Source: Miltoncostaea sp036826475
GTDB taxonomy: Bacteria > Actinomycetota > Thermoleophilia > Miltoncostaeales > Miltoncostaeaceae
Length of the DNA stretch: 64,000 bases
Reading direction: 5' to 3'
Assembly: GCA_036826475.1 (NCBI GenBank)
Contig: DAISWG010000017.1
Location: 4,919 to 68,918, forward strand
A program made the translations under genes and the position numbers. This document shows, in pieces, positions 16,366-25,903 of the stretch (positions are counted from its first letter, which is position 1; each line of letters starts with the position of its first letter). Under the pieces are notes generated by a model. That model worked only from the letters and a program-made list of their open reading frames with translations, was not told the DNA's origin and searched no databases.

Positions 16366-19300
16366 TCAGGCCGTGACGGACAGGCGCCGCGCGACCCGCC
16401 GCACCGCCACCAGGCTGCCCTTCTGCTCGTACAGGGCCAGCGCACGGCGCAGCGTGGCGCGCTCGCCGTCGGCGTCGCCCGTCACGCCCATCGCCTCCGC
16501 CAGGTCGGCGAGCGCGTCGGCCCGGGCGATCAGGTCGTCGGTGCCCTCCGCCAGCGCCACCGCCTCCCGGCAGCTCGCCACGCCGCCCGCGTCGCCGTGG
16601 CGGGCGCGCAGCTTGCCGTGCACCGACCGCCAGATGATGTGGGTCGCGACGTCCCCCTCGGCGGCGACCTCGCGACTGAACTCCACCGCCTCCTCGGCCT
16701 CGCGCAGACGCCCCGCCCGGTACCGCGCCTCGCCCAGCAGCGCGGCCACCGTCGAGACGTAGTTGCGCTCCCCCATCGCGTCGAGCGTGTCGAACGCCCA
16801 CTGGAGCTCCGCCTCCGCCCCCGCCGGATCGTCGGCGAGCAGGGCGACGGGCGCGGCGTCCAGGCAGACCAGCGCGGCGTCGAGCACCCACCCGAGCTCC
16901 TCCAGGTCGGCGCGGCAGCGCCGCAGCTCGGCGCGGGCGTCGTCCAGCTCGCCCCACATGCCGCGCAGGTGCGACAACGCCCGCCGCGCCACCGCCTCGG
17001 CCTGCCGGTCGCCGGCGACGTCGCCCAGGATCTGGCGGCACCGCACCATCGCGTCGAGCGCCGGCATCGGGCCGCGCAGGCTCAGCTGGGCGATGACCGG
17101 GAGCATCCGGTTGACCAGCAGCCGGTTCCCCGCCCGGGTCGCGTACACGACGATCTCGCCGGCCGCCGTCTCCGCCTCCTCGAAGCGGCAGCCGGTGAGC
17201 CGCACGTTGAGGAGCAGGCGCCACGCCGTCGCCTGCCCCTCGTCGTCGTGGGCGGCGGCGAACGCGTCGAGCGCCGCCTGCGCCTGGGCGGCCACCTCGT
17301 CGTCGCCCGGCCCGCCGCCGGTGAGGTAGGCGAGGCGGGTGCGCTCCAGCCGCGCCACCGACGCGAGCCCCGGCGCCCCCGCCCCCGACGCGAGCTCGGC
17401 GGCGCGCCCCAGCACCGCGTCGGCGTCCTCCAGCCGCCCCGACTCCATCTCCGCCTGGCCGGCGTCGACCAGCAGCCGCGCCGCGGACGCGGGGTCCCCC
17501 GGCAGCACGTCCGCCGCCCGCCGCAGCAGATTCGCCGCCGCCGGCATGTCGCCGCGCTCGAGGGCCCGGCGACCCGCCGCGCCCAGGCGGTCGGCGGCGC
17601 GGCGCCCCAGGTCCAGGCCATGGGCGTCGAGCGGCTCCAGGTCGACCCGGAGCCGGTGCGCCTGCTCCAGGTGGTAGCCGAGCACCTCCTCCATCTCGAC
17701 GGTGCGGTCGCGTGCGAGGTCGGCGGACTCGGCCCACAGGACCAGGCGCTCGTGCAGGTCGGCGCGGGTGCGCTTCAGCAGCCCGCCGTAGGTGACGTCC
17801 CGGATCATCGGGTGGGCGAAGCGGTGGTCGGCCGCGCCGTCCGGCTCCTCCAGGGCCTCCACCATCTGGCGCCCGGCGAGGGCGCGCAGGTGCTCGGGCA
17901 CCGCCTTGCGCACCTCGTCGGCGGCGAGCGCCCGCACGGCCGCCGACGCGAACTCCTCCCCCGCCACCGACGCCGGCTCCAGCACCGCCCGCTGCGCGTC
18001 GGGCAGCTCGTCGACGCGGGCGGCGACCACCGCCTCCACCGACGGCGGAACCGCCAGGTCGGCCAGGTCGCCCTGCACGCGCCACCGCCCGCCGGACCGC
18101 GCGATCCGCCCCGTGTCCACCAGCATCGAGAGCAGCTGCTCCACGAACAGCGGGTTGCCCGCGGCGGCCCGGACGATGCGGTCGCGCGCGGCCTGCGGCA
18201 GCCCGCCGCCGATGAGCCCGTCCAGCAGGCCCGCCGCCTGCTCGGGCGCGAGCGGACCGAGCTCCACGTCGAGGCGGCCGCGGCCGTCCGCCAGGTCCGG
18301 CCGGCGCTCGCGCAGCCCGGTGCGGGCGGTGCCGACCAGCAGGACGGGGGCGTCGCCCTCCACCAGGTGGTCGACCAGGTCGAGCAGCGTGTCCTCGGCC
18401 CAGTGGAGGTCGTCGATCCGCACCACCAGCGGACCGCGCCTCGCGAGCCGCTCCACGAACTCGCGGACCGCCCAGAACAGCTCGGGCAGCGGGAACACCG
18501 TGTCCGACACCCCGACGAGCGACGCGATCCGCTCCTCCACGCCGGCGTCGTCGGCGGCGGCGGCGATCCGCGCGCGCACCTGCGCCACCGAGTCGTCGGC
18601 GCCGACCCCGGCCGCCTGGTGGACGACCTCCAGGATCGGCCAGAACGTGATGCCCTGGCCGTACGACAGGCACCGGCCGCGCAGGACCTGCGCCCCGTCG
18701 GCGGCGGCCGACTCGGCGATGGCGTCGGCCAGCCGGCTCTTGCCCACCCCGGCGTCGCCGGTCAGCAGCGCGAGCCGCGGGGTGCGGGTGGCGACGGCGT
18801 CGCGCAGGGAGCGGCGCAGCGCCGCCAGCTCGGCCTGGCGCCCCACCATGGGCGTGTCCATGCGCACCGGGGGCGGCGCCGCCGACACCCACGCCACCCG
18901 GTACGCGGGGACGGGCTCGGCCTTGCCCTTCAGGTCGAGTGGCGCCAGCTCCTGCGTGCCGACGGCGCCCCCGGCGAGCATCGCCGTCTCGCGGCCGATG
19001 ATCACCTCCCCGGGCCCGGCCGCCTGCTCGAACCTCGCGGCCACGTTCACGGCGTCCCCGGTCACCATCCGCTGGCGCAGCGACGCGTCCCCCGCCACCA
19101 GGTGGCCGGTGTTCACGCCGATGCGCTGCTCCACCTCGACGCCGAGGTCGGAGGCGGGGGCGATGCCCCGCAGCTCCCACGCGGCGCGGACGGCGCGCAG
19201 GGCGTCGTCCTCGCGGCGGCGGTCGATGCCGAAGACCGCCATCACCGCGTCGCCCATGTACGACTCGACCACCGCGCCGTGCTGCTCCAGGATGGCCCGC

Positions 19301-20082
19301 GCCAGCGCGAAGTGGCGCCCCATCGCCTGGTGCAGGGCGTCGGGCGCCGGCTCGGCCCCCGGGGCGGCGACGGGCCGGGCGTCGGCGAAGACGATCGTGA
19401 CGGTGCGGCGGGTCTCGCGCCCGGCCGTGGCGGCGGCGCCGGGGCCGGCAGGCGCCGTCCACGGCGGCAGCGGGTCGGTGACGGCGACGAGCCGGTACGC
19501 GGGGACGGCCCCGACCGCGGAGGCGTAGACGTCGCCCGCCGGGGCGACCTCCACGCGGCCCGCCACCTCCGCGAGGGTGGGCTCGGCCAGCAGCACCTCC
19601 AGCGGCGGCGCGGCCGCCTCCAGGCGCCCCGCCAGGTCCATCGCGTCGCCGGCGATCCAGCGGTCGCCGGCGGCCTCGCCCACCAGGACCTCGCCGGTGC
19701 AGACGCCGGTGCGGTTCACCAGCCGCACGCCCCACCGGCGCTCGAGCCGGTCGTTGAGCGTCGCCAGCACACGGCGCGTCTCGTCGGCCGCCTCCACCGC
19801 ACGGCCGGCGTGGTCGTCCAGGCCGCCGTCGAGCCCGAAGACGGCGATGATCGCGTCGCCGACCACCTTCTCCACCCGTCCGCCGTGCCCCTCGAGCACC
19901 GCGCGCATCTCGTCGAAGTACCGCCCCAGCACCTCCCGGAGCGACTCGGGGTCGAGCCGCTCCCCCAGGGCGGTGGAGCCCTTCAGGTCGGAGAAGAGGA
20001 CGGTCGCGCGGCGGCGCGACGAGCCGCCGCCGCCCGCCCGGTCGTCAGCTGCGGCGCGGGCGGCGGTCGGGGCGCGATGCAC
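16366..20082 (-). CDS. Large signalling protein: two class III nucleotide cyclase domains, AAA ATPase, TPR-like region
   Basis: This 1238-aa protein starts at GTG 20082. Cyclase domain 1 (about 25-200) has FSDLKGST and VGDAIIAVFG. Domain 2 (about 232-395) keeps the metal aspartates in VFADAR and YMGDAVMAVFG and the GVNTGHLVAGD/GDAVNVAARFEQA region, but the segment after FAD is unusual (RPVAAPGAEPAPDA). An AAA/NACHT-like ATPase follows with Walker A GDAGVGKS (about 440) and DDLHWAEDT. The last 500 residues are Ala/Leu/Glu-rich helical repeats. Such proteins are bacterial signalling hubs; whether they make cAMP is not shown. Both cyclase halves in one chain could form an internal dimer. No membrane segment is seen. 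Confidence 0.88.
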   Translation of the reverse strand: MHRAPTAARAAADDRAGGGGSSRRRATVLFSDLKGSTALGERLDPESLREVLGRYFDEMRAVLEGHGGRVEKVVGDAIIAVFGLDGGLDDHAGRAVEAADETRRVLATLNDRLERRWGVRLVNRTGVCTGEVLVGEAAGDRWIAGDAMDLAGRLEAAAPPLEVLLAEPTLAEVAGRVEVAPAGDVYASAVGAVPAYRLVAVTDPLPPWTAPAGPGAAATAGRETRRTVTIVFADARPVAAPGAEPAPDALHQAMGRHFALARAILEQHGAVVESYMGDAVMAVFGIDRRREDDALRAVRAAWELRGIAPASDLGVEVEQRIGVNTGHLVAGDASLRQRMVTGDAVNVAARFEQAAGPGEVIIGRETAMLAGGAVGTQELAPLDLKGKAEPVPAYRVAWVSAAPPPVRMDTPMVGRQAELAALRRSLRDAVATRTPRLALLTGDAGVGKSRLADAIAESAAADGAQVLRGRCLSYGQGITFWPILEVVHQAAGVGADDSVAQVRARIAAAADDAGVEERIASLVGVSDTVFPLPELFWAVREFVERLARRGPLVVRIDDLHWAEDTLLDLVDHLVEGDAPVLLVGTARTGLRERRPDLADGRGRLDVELGPLAPEQAAGLLDGLIGGGLPQAARDRIVRAAAGNPLFVEQLLSMLVDTGRIARSGGRWRVQGDLADLAVPPSVEAVVAARVDELPDAQRAVLEPASVAGEEFASAAVRALAADEVRKAVPEHLRALAGRQMVEALEEPDGAADHRFAHPMIRDVTYGGLLKRTRADLHERLVLWAESADLARDRTVEMEEVLGYHLEQAHRLRVDLEPLDAHGLDLGRRAADRLGAAGRRALERGDMPAAANLLRRAADVLPGDPASAARLLVDAGQAEMESGRLEDADAVLGRAAELASGAGAPGLASVARLERTRLAYLTGGGPGDDEVAAQAQAALDAFAAAHDDEGQATAWRLLLNVRLTGCRFEEAETAAGEIVVYATRAGNRLLVNRMLPVIAQLSLRGPMPALDAMVRCRQILGDVAGDRQAEAVARRALSHLRGMWGELDDARAELRRCRADLEELGWVLDAALVCLDAAPVALLADDPAGAEAELQWAFDTLDAMGERNYVSTVAALLGEARYRAGRLREAEEAVEFSREVAAEGDVATHIIWRSVHGKLRARHGDAGGVASCREAVALAEGTDDLIARADALADLAEAMGVTGDADGERATLRRALALYEQKGSLVAVRRVARRLSVTA

Positions 20083-20130
20083 ACCGCGACGCTGTCACCC
20101 CGGACGCCCCGTGTCCACGGCCCGCGGCGC

Positions 20131-20156
20131 GCCGGCCTCCCGCGCGGGAGGCCGGC
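20131..20156 (-). terminator. GC-rich terminator hairpin
   Basis: A perfect 11-bp stem GCCGGCCTCCC / GGGAGGCCGGC with a GCGC loop, 12 nt past the stop of the leftward secreted-protein gene and before the cyclase gene. There is no T-tract, as is common in high-GC actinobacteria. Confidence 0.7.
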
Positions 20157-20168
20157 GGCCGGAGCGGG

Positions 20169-21149
20169 TCAGCCCTTGATCCAGGGGTCCCCGGCGGGCG
20201 TGATCGCCGTGAGGGTGACCACGCCCTTCTTCAGCTCGGCGGGCTGGGCGCACGGCACGTTGGTCGGCACGCCGTTCTTGGCGCACTTACAGGCCGGAAG
20301 GATCACCGGCGGGGACGCATCGCCGCCTTGGAAGCAGATCTTGTAGAGGTTTGCGGCCTTCGTCGGGTTCTTGATCTGCAGCTTCACCGTCTTCAGGCCG
20401 CCGGCGGACCCGCCCACGCTGTTCGTGAGGTCGAACGCGACCGTCTCCGTGGTCTCGGTGTACCCGGAGCAGTCGACGGCGGGCGCGTCGGGGGCCCCGA
20501 GGCTCACCCGGATGCGGTCGCCGGTCGTCGCGAGACCCGACACCGACGCGGTCGAGGCGCCGGTCGACGTGCTGGCGGTGCAGAGGCCGCTCGGGCACGG
20601 CACGCACGACCCGATCGCCGCCAGCACCGGCTTCGGCGTCACCAGGGTCAGGTCGTTCCCGGTGCCGTTGAAGTCGTTGGACTGCTTCGCCGCGAGCGCG
20701 AACTGGTAGCTCGAGCCGGTGGCGGTGCAGGGCACGACCGCCGCGAACCGCACGAACGCCGAGTCTCCCGGCGCGACGGAGAGGTCACGGAGCTTGATGA
20801 CGTTGCCGGCCACCGTCGCGCTGCCGCCCGACGGCGTCACCAGCACGACCGACCCCGCCTGCACTGCGGCGCCCGCGGGCAGCGTGATGTTGGCCGAGCC
20901 CAGGCGCTGGGTCTTGGTGTCGTTCCGGAGGCGGATCCCAACGGCGGAGGTGCCGCCGACGGAGGTGGTCGCCTGGGTGGTGGTCGCGGCGGCCGACGGC
21001 GGTGCCGAGATGAACGCGCTGTACGGCTTGTTCGACGAGCCGCCGGCGAGGGCCGCGCCGACGCCGACGAGGGTCATCACGACGATCGCCGATGTGATCG
21101 CGAGCCGCCGCCAGCGACGGCGCATTACGGTTTCCGCGGAAGACGTCAC
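20169..21149 (-). CDS. Secreted or membrane-anchored protein of unknown function
   Basis: About 326 aa. The chosen start is GTG 21149, with AAAGGA 8 nt upstream; ATG 21125 (GGAAAC before it) is an alternative. A basic RRRWRRLA stretch precedes a hydrophobic segment ITSAIVVMTLVGVGAALAGG, a signal peptide or anchor. The rest is Ser/Thr/Ala-rich and beta-like, with phrases such as ITLPAGAAVQAGSVVLVTPSGG, and contains several cysteines toward the C-terminus (CVPCPSGLC, CKCAKNG). The architecture resembles surface proteins with immunoglobulin-like or DUF11-like folds, but I do not recognise the family. It is followed by a strong hairpin. Confidence 0.72.
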   Translation of the reverse strand: MTSSAETVMRRRWRRLAITSAIVVMTLVGVGAALAGGSSNKPYSAFISAPPSAAATTTQATTSVGGTSAVGIRLRNDTKTQRLGSANITLPAGAAVQAGSVVLVTPSGGSATVAGNVIKLRDLSVAPGDSAFVRFAAVVPCTATGSSYQFALAAKQSNDFNGTGNDLTLVTPKPVLAAIGSCVPCPSGLCTASTSTGASTASVSGLATTGDRIRVSLGAPDAPAVDCSGYTETTETVAFDLTNSVGGSAGGLKTVKLQIKNPTKAANLYKICFQGGDASPPVILPACKCAKNGVPTNVPCAQPAELKKGVVTLTAITPAGDPWIKG

Positions 21150-21342
21150 GAGTCGTGTCCTTTGTGCAGGGGCGCCCGGTCCGTGGGCGGGAGATCCGGC
21201 GGCACGCCACGGTATGGCAGTCGCGGCGCGGCTGTCCATCCGCCGAAAGTCGAGGACCGCCGTGCTCGGCACCCCATGCCGCCCGGCCCCGGGGGCGGGC
21301 CCCCGGGGTGCGCTCGCGGTCGGCGCACCGGCGGGACGGGAA

Positions 21343-21432
21343 CGGAGAGGGAGGGATTCGAACCCTCGAATCAGGTTGACCCCGATTAACCGCTTAGCAG
21401 GCGGTTGCCTTCAGCCACTCGGCCACCTCTCC
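21343..21432 (-). tRNA. tRNA-Ser (anticodon GCT)
   Basis: Minus strand begins GGAGAGGTGGCCGAGTGGC and ends CCCTCTCC plus discriminator G. It has the class II length of 90 nt with a long variable arm; the anticodon loop CTGCTAA gives GCT. The T-arm GGGTTCGAATCCC is intact. CCA is not encoded. Confidence 0.95.
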
Positions 21433-21528
21433 CGGGCGGCCGTACTGTAGCGGTCCCCGCGCCCGCGGCCGGAGCCCCGCGGCGCCCGGGCGGGCAAGTC
21501 CGCGGGGTCGGATGCCGAAACCATCCAC

Positions 21529-23568
21529 ATGGGGTCCGTCTCCACCCGCACGCGTGCCGGCATCGTCGCGGCGGCGGTCGTCGCGGTGGTCGCGGCCACC
21601 GCCGCCCCCGCGCCCGCCGACCTCTGGCTGACGAACGCCGCGGAGCTGGCCTGCGCCGCGGCGCTGGGGTTGCGCGCGTTCCTGCGTCCCCACCACCGCA
21701 TGGTGTGGGGACTGCTGTGCGTCGCCCTCCTCGCCTGGACGGTGGGGGACGCGATCTACACGGCCGACCCGGACCTGCCGGTGCCGTCGATCGCCGACGT
21801 GGGGTGGCTGGCGTTCTACCCGCCGGCGGCCGCCGCGCTGGTGATCCTCATCGCGGCGCGCTCGCGGGGGCTCAGCGCCGCCGTGTGGCTGGACGGCGTG
21901 ATCGCCGGACTCGCGACGGCGGCGGTGGGTGTGGCGGCCGTGGTGCAGCCGGTCGCCGACAGCGCATCGGGCGGGACGCTCGCCACGGGGGTCAACCTGG
22001 CCTACCCCGTCGGCGACATCGCCCTGCTGGCGCTGGTGGCCCTGGGCCTGTCGGTGTGCGGCCGCGCGGACCGGCCACTGCTGGTGCTGGGCGTCGGGAT
22101 CGGTCTGTCGGCGGTCGCCGACAGCGTCTACCTGGCGCTGTACGCGCGGGGCGCGTGGCCGGACGGCACGGTGCTCGACGCGCTGTGGCCGGCCGCGACC
22201 ATCGTGATCGCGCTGGCCGCCTGGATGGAGCATCCAGCGACGGTGCCGGCCAGCGCGCGCGGGCTGCGCCAGATCGCGATCCCCGCCGGCGGCGGGCTGC
22301 TGGCCCTGGCGGTGCTGGTGGCGGCCGAGGTGGTGGACGTGTCGCCGGTGGCCGCGCTGCTGGCCGTCGGCGCCCTGCTGCTGGGGCTCGCCCGGTTCGC
22401 GCTGACGTTCCACGAGAAGGAGCGCGCGCTGGCCGGGCTCCATCTGCGCGCGACGACCGACCCGCTCACCAACCTGCCGAACCACCGCGAGTTCCACGAG
22501 CGGCTGGCGGCCGAGGTGGAGCGGGCCCGCCGCCACGGCCGCGACCTGTCGGTGGTGGTGCTCGACCTCGACCATTTCAAGCTGGTGAACGACACGTACG
22601 GGCACCCGACGGGCGACCGCGCGCTGATCCACGTGGCCGACACGCTGCGCGCGGTGGTGCGCCCGGGCGACACGCTCGCCCGGATCGGCGGCGAGGAGTT
22701 CGGCTGGGTGCTCCCCGAGACGAGCGCCCTGGAGGCGTGGCAGGCCACGGAGCGCGCCCGCCGCCTGCTGCTCGCGTCGCCCGTGCCGCGCGCCGGCACG
22801 CTCGACTTCTCGGCCGGCGTGTGCGACCTGGAGCATGTGGCGCCGCCCCTCGGCGGCGCGGAGCTGGTGCGCCTGGCCGACGGGGCGCTGTACTGGGCGA
22901 AGCGCAACGGGCGGGGCGTGACGTTCCGCTACAGCCCCGCCGTGGTGACGGCGCTCACGGCCGAGGAGATGGCCCGCTCGGCGGTGCGCGAGCAGAGCCT
23001 GGCGACGGTGCGCGCGCTGGCCCGCACGGTCGACGCGCGCGACCCGCACACGCATGAGCACTCGGAGCGCGTCGCCGCCCTGGCGGTCGCGATCGCCAGG
23101 GACCTCGGGTGGTCGGACCCCCAGGCGGCGCTGCTGCACGAGGCCGCGCTGGTGCACGACATCGGGAAGATCGGCGTCCCGGACGAGGTGCTGCTGAAGC
23201 CGGGGCCGCTGACGCCCCAGGAGCGGGCGCTGATCGAGGCGCACGCCGCCGCCGGCGCCCGCATCGTGGCGGGGGCGCTGACGGAGGCGCAGGTCGGCTG
23301 GATCCGCTGGCACCACGAGCGGGTGGACGGCACCGGCTACCCGGACGGCCTGACGGAGCCGGCGATCCCGGAGGGCGCCCGCATCCTCGCCGTGGCGGAC
23401 GCGTTCGACGCGATGACCGCCGCCCGCAGCTACCGCCGCCAGCTCCCCGCCGACGACGCCCTCGACGAGTGCCGCGCCTCCGCAGGCACCCAGTTCTGGG
23501 CCCCCGCGGTGGACGCCCTCGCCCGCGTCGCCCCCGACCAGCCCCGCCCGGTGCCCGCCACCGGCTGA
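21529..23568 (+). CDS. Membrane-bound c-di-GMP turnover protein: GGDEF plus HD-GYP domains
   Basis: This 679-aa protein has about eight to ten N-terminal membrane helices (residues 10-290) as input domain. The GGDEF domain (about 305-465) has DPLTNLPNHREF, DLDHFKLVNDTYGH and the active-site variant GGEEF. The HD-GYP phosphodiesterase domain (about 475-665) has VHDIGKIG, HHERVDGTGYPDGL and AVADAFDAM. Both halves keep their catalytic signatures, so the protein could make and degrade c-di-GMP. It is monocistronic, between tRNA-Ser(GCT) and tRNA-Ser(TGA). It starts with ATG at 21529. Confidence 0.92.
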   Translation: MGSVSTRTRAGIVAAAVVAVVAATAAPAPADLWLTNAAELACAAALGLRAFLRPHHRMVWGLLCVALLAWTVGDAIYTADPDLPVPSIADVGWLAFYPPAAAALVILIAARSRGLSAAVWLDGVIAGLATAAVGVAAVVQPVADSASGGTLATGVNLAYPVGDIALLALVALGLSVCGRADRPLLVLGVGIGLSAVADSVYLALYARGAWPDGTVLDALWPAATIVIALAAWMEHPATVPASARGLRQIAIPAGGGLLALAVLVAAEVVDVSPVAALLAVGALLLGLARFALTFHEKERALAGLHLRATTDPLTNLPNHREFHERLAAEVERARRHGRDLSVVVLDLDHFKLVNDTYGHPTGDRALIHVADTLRAVVRPGDTLARIGGEEFGWVLPETSALEAWQATERARRLLLASPVPRAGTLDFSAGVCDLEHVAPPLGGAELVRLADGALYWAKRNGRGVTFRYSPAVVTALTAEEMARSAVREQSLATVRALARTVDARDPHTHEHSERVAALAVAIARDLGWSDPQAALLHEAALVHDIGKIGVPDEVLLKPGPLTPQERALIEAHAAAGARIVAGALTEAQVGWIRWHHERVDGTGYPDGLTEPAIPEGARILAVADAFDAMTAARSYRRQLPADDALDECRASAGTQFWAPAVDALARVAPDQPRPVPATG

Positions 23569-23609
23569 CCCCGCCGCCCGGCCCGTATCGTGGCCCTGGT
23601 CACGCCCGC

Positions 23610-23698
23610 GGAGGGGTGGCAGAGCGGTCGAATGCGGCGCTCTTGAAAAGCGCTGACCGGCCAACACCGGTCCGTGGGTTCGAATCCCACCCCCTCCG
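23610..23698 (+). tRNA. tRNA-Ser (anticodon TGA)
   Basis: Begins GGAGGGGTGGCAGAGCGG and ends CCCCTCC plus discriminator G. The anticodon stem GCGCT/AGCGC encloses loop CTTGAAA (anticodon TGA); long variable arm; T-arm GTGGGTTCGAATCCCAC. Its 3' 26 bp recur exactly at 26165-26190, the classic geometry of an integration site in a tRNA gene. Confidence 0.96.
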
Positions 23699-24019
23699 CT
23701 CATAGGTCCCGCCGGACGACCCACTCGCTTTGTCGCAGGGCTCGAGCCGCCAGAGCCGCCATCTGGGTCCACCCTGGCGCGTGCGGCCGGGCCGACTCGC
23801 CCCGCCATGCGCCCGCGCATCGGCGGGGCGCTCCGCCGCTCGGCGGTGGGGCCGGCCGTCTACGCGCGCCCGCCGGCAGTCGTCCACGCGGTGGGGCTTG
23901 ACCGGTTGGAACGTCGGGAGCGAGGATGCTGCGCGATTCCTGTGGCCGTCGCAGGATGTCGAGGTTAGGATGATGTTCGTGGCCGCCATCGAGCGGATCG
24001 GGTCGATGAACCCGGGGAC
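23699..24019. other. Intergenic stretch inside island, no gene seen
   Basis: 321 bp between tRNA-Ser(TGA) and the toxin-like gene. Frames on the minus strand are open, but they read the complement of the tRNA and have no family-like content. This is presumably the promoter region of the toxin-like gene; a TTGACC occurs near 23898 without a convincing partner. Confidence 0.5.
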
Positions 24020-25903
24020 ATGAGTCCGTCGGCCGCGCTCGACCATCAGCCGCCGTCCGCCGCCGTCGCGGATCGTCCGGTCGTGCCGCCCGGCGCCGCA
24101 CCGCTGACCGGGCTGCTCGGCCTACAGCAGAGCATCGGGAACGCCGCCGTCGCCCGCATGATGTCCGAGCGGCCGCGGGCGCCCGGCGGCGCTGCCGCCG
24201 CCCATGCCCCGCTGACCCTCCGGGGCAGCGGAACGCCGACGCTCGCACGCGAGGGCGACCCCGGCGGTGGGGCTCCTGCGCCCGCCGCTCCGCCCGCTCC
24301 GGCCACTCCGACCGCTCCGGCCGCCGCCCCGGCCGCGCCGTCGGGCCCTGACCCGGCGGACACGGCGACGCCGACGCTCCCCTTCGAGGGCGACTTTCAG
24401 TTCGACCTGAACTCCCAGGAGCACGTCTTCCCGATCGAGCTGCCTGACCTGCGCGAGCTCGAGATCGGCGTGGGCAAGCTCTCCACGGGCCCGATCCCGC
24501 TTGGCGAGAGCGGCATCAACGCGGAGCTCGAGGTCGGCTCACGGAGTCCACTCACGCTCAAGGAGTCGTCGCTCATCCTCACGCCCGTCGGCGTCAACAT
24601 CGCGGCATCCGTGATCAAGGAGAAGCGCGAGACGAAGGAGGCCGTCACCAGCGGCCTCGGCACCGAGGGCGCGGTGATCGGAGGGATTGCCGGCGGGTTC
24701 GTCGGCGGGCTGGTGGGGCACCCCCTCGCCGGCGCCGAGAAGGGCGGCGCGATCGGCGGGGGGCTCGGGGAGTCCCTCGCCCATGTGTTCGTCGGCGAGC
24801 AGACCCTCAAGGCCACACTCACGTCGGGCGGCGTCAAGGCCCGCTTCGTCCTCGGCTACGCCCCCTTCCTGAAACTGCTCCTCGGGGTCCCCATCGTCGA
24901 TGAGCTCATCAACCTAGAGGCGAAGCTCCAGACCGAGCTCGACCTCATCATGGCCCCGTTCTTCACCCTCGCCGGGAGTTCCATCGAGCTGCACTTCACC
25001 GACGGCAAGCTGTCACGCAGCGCGTTCACGCTGAAGGCGGAGGCTGGGATCGACGCCGGCCTGCGGGCATTCGGGCAGCTCAGCGCCGGGGTCACGATCC
25101 TGCGGGTGCTCTCCGGCGACGAGCCGAAGGAGAACCTGGGCGACGAGGGGCTCGCGACATTCGATCTCCTCTCGACCGGCGTCTTCCCGATCATCGATCC
25201 GCCGTTCATGGGTCGCCTCAGCGCGGCGGCCGAGTTCGGCTTCACGAAGGAGTCGCCGCTCGAAATGAAGTCGAAGCGGATCGACGGTAAGGATGAGGAG
25301 ATCTCGAAGATCCTCACGGACGGTATGAAGGGCCACCTCGGCGACGCGATCGGCTCGAAGAAGAAGCCGGCCCCGCCCGAGGGCGACGACCGGCTCCACA
25401 CGGGCACCGTCGACGATCCGGTACCGATGATCTGGGTGAAGGACCCGAAGCTCTACCCGCGGACGATCACGCGCGACATCAACGGGAAGTCGCAGCGGAT
25501 CCACGCCTTCCCGCACGAGCACTACCCGCCGGACGACTTCGAGGCCGGGGTCGACGGCGAGTGGTGGCCGCATGAAGGCAAGATCCTCAAGAAGACCGGG
25601 CAGCAGGACCGCGGCGACGGGGCCCCGGAGTTCCGCGACCACCTCGAGACGCACGGCGTCCGGATGGACGGCAGTTGGCAGATGGACCACGTCCAGGACA
25701 TCCAGTTCGGCGGCGTCGACTCCTTCTCCAACCTCTGGGTCTTCGAGGGCCCGGCCAACATGACCGCCGGCACCCTGCACGCGCAGCAGACGGTGCCCTG
25801 GCGCGATCCCGCCGCCCCCGGCCAGCGCCTCGGCGTGCGGGTGAGCGCCACCCCGCCCGGCACCGTGTTCGTGATCAAGGCGGTGCGGCCGGGTCTCGAC
25901 TGA
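24020..25903 (+). CDS. Polymorphic toxin / eCIS-type effector candidate with glycine zipper and HNH-like C-terminus
   Basis: 627 aa. Residues 31-48 read GLLGLQQSIGNAAVARMM, the short helix found at the N-terminus of DUF4157-type and other proteins linked to extracellular contractile injection systems. A Pro/Ala linker follows (about 75-115). Residues about 205-257 form a glycine zipper (GAVIGGIAGGFVGGLVG and GGAIGGGLGESLA), often membrane-active. The C-terminus (about 548-600) has QMDHVQDIQFGGVDSFSNLWV then NMTAGTLHAQQ, matching the DH...GG.D...NL pattern of HNH-like nucleases. The middle is beta-rich and unrecognised. No immunity gene follows. Start ATG 24020 has a weak GGGG ribosome site. 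Toxicity is inferred, not shown. Confidence 0.7.
   Translation: MSPSAALDHQPPSAAVADRPVVPPGAAPLTGLLGLQQSIGNAAVARMMSERPRAPGGAAAAHAPLTLRGSGTPTLAREGDPGGGAPAPAAPPAPATPTAPAAAPAAPSGPDPADTATPTLPFEGDFQFDLNSQEHVFPIELPDLRELEIGVGKLSTGPIPLGESGINAELEVGSRSPLTLKESSLILTPVGVNIAASVIKEKRETKEAVTSGLGTEGAVIGGIAGGFVGGLVGHPLAGAEKGGAIGGGLGESLAHVFVGEQTLKATLTSGGVKARFVLGYAPFLKLLLGVPIVDELINLEAKLQTELDLIMAPFFTLAGSSIELHFTDGKLSRSAFTLKAEAGIDAGLRAFGQLSAGVTILRVLSGDEPKENLGDEGLATFDLLSTGVFPIIDPPFMGRLSAAAEFGFTKESPLEMKSKRIDGKDEEISKILTDGMKGHLGDAIGSKKKPAPPEGDDRLHTGTVDDPVPMIWVKDPKLYPRTITRDINGKSQRIHAFPHEHYPPDDFEAGVDGEWWPHEGKILKKTGQQDRGDGAPEFRDHLETHGVRMDGSWQMDHVQDIQFGGVDSFSNLWVFEGPANMTAGTLHAQQTVPWRDPAAPGQRLGVRVSATPPGTVFVIKAVRPGLD

Noticed and set aside
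16597..20346. 1249-codon plus-strand frame
   Set aside because: Complement of the cyclase/ATPase gene; His/Arg/Val-rich shadow with no motif.
23430..23690. Minus-strand 86-codon frame across tRNA-Ser(TGA), ending in a FEPTDRCW-like string
   Set aside because: It is the complement of the tRNA gene and the end of the GGDEF/HD-GYP gene; such frames are a familiar tRNA-derived artefact.
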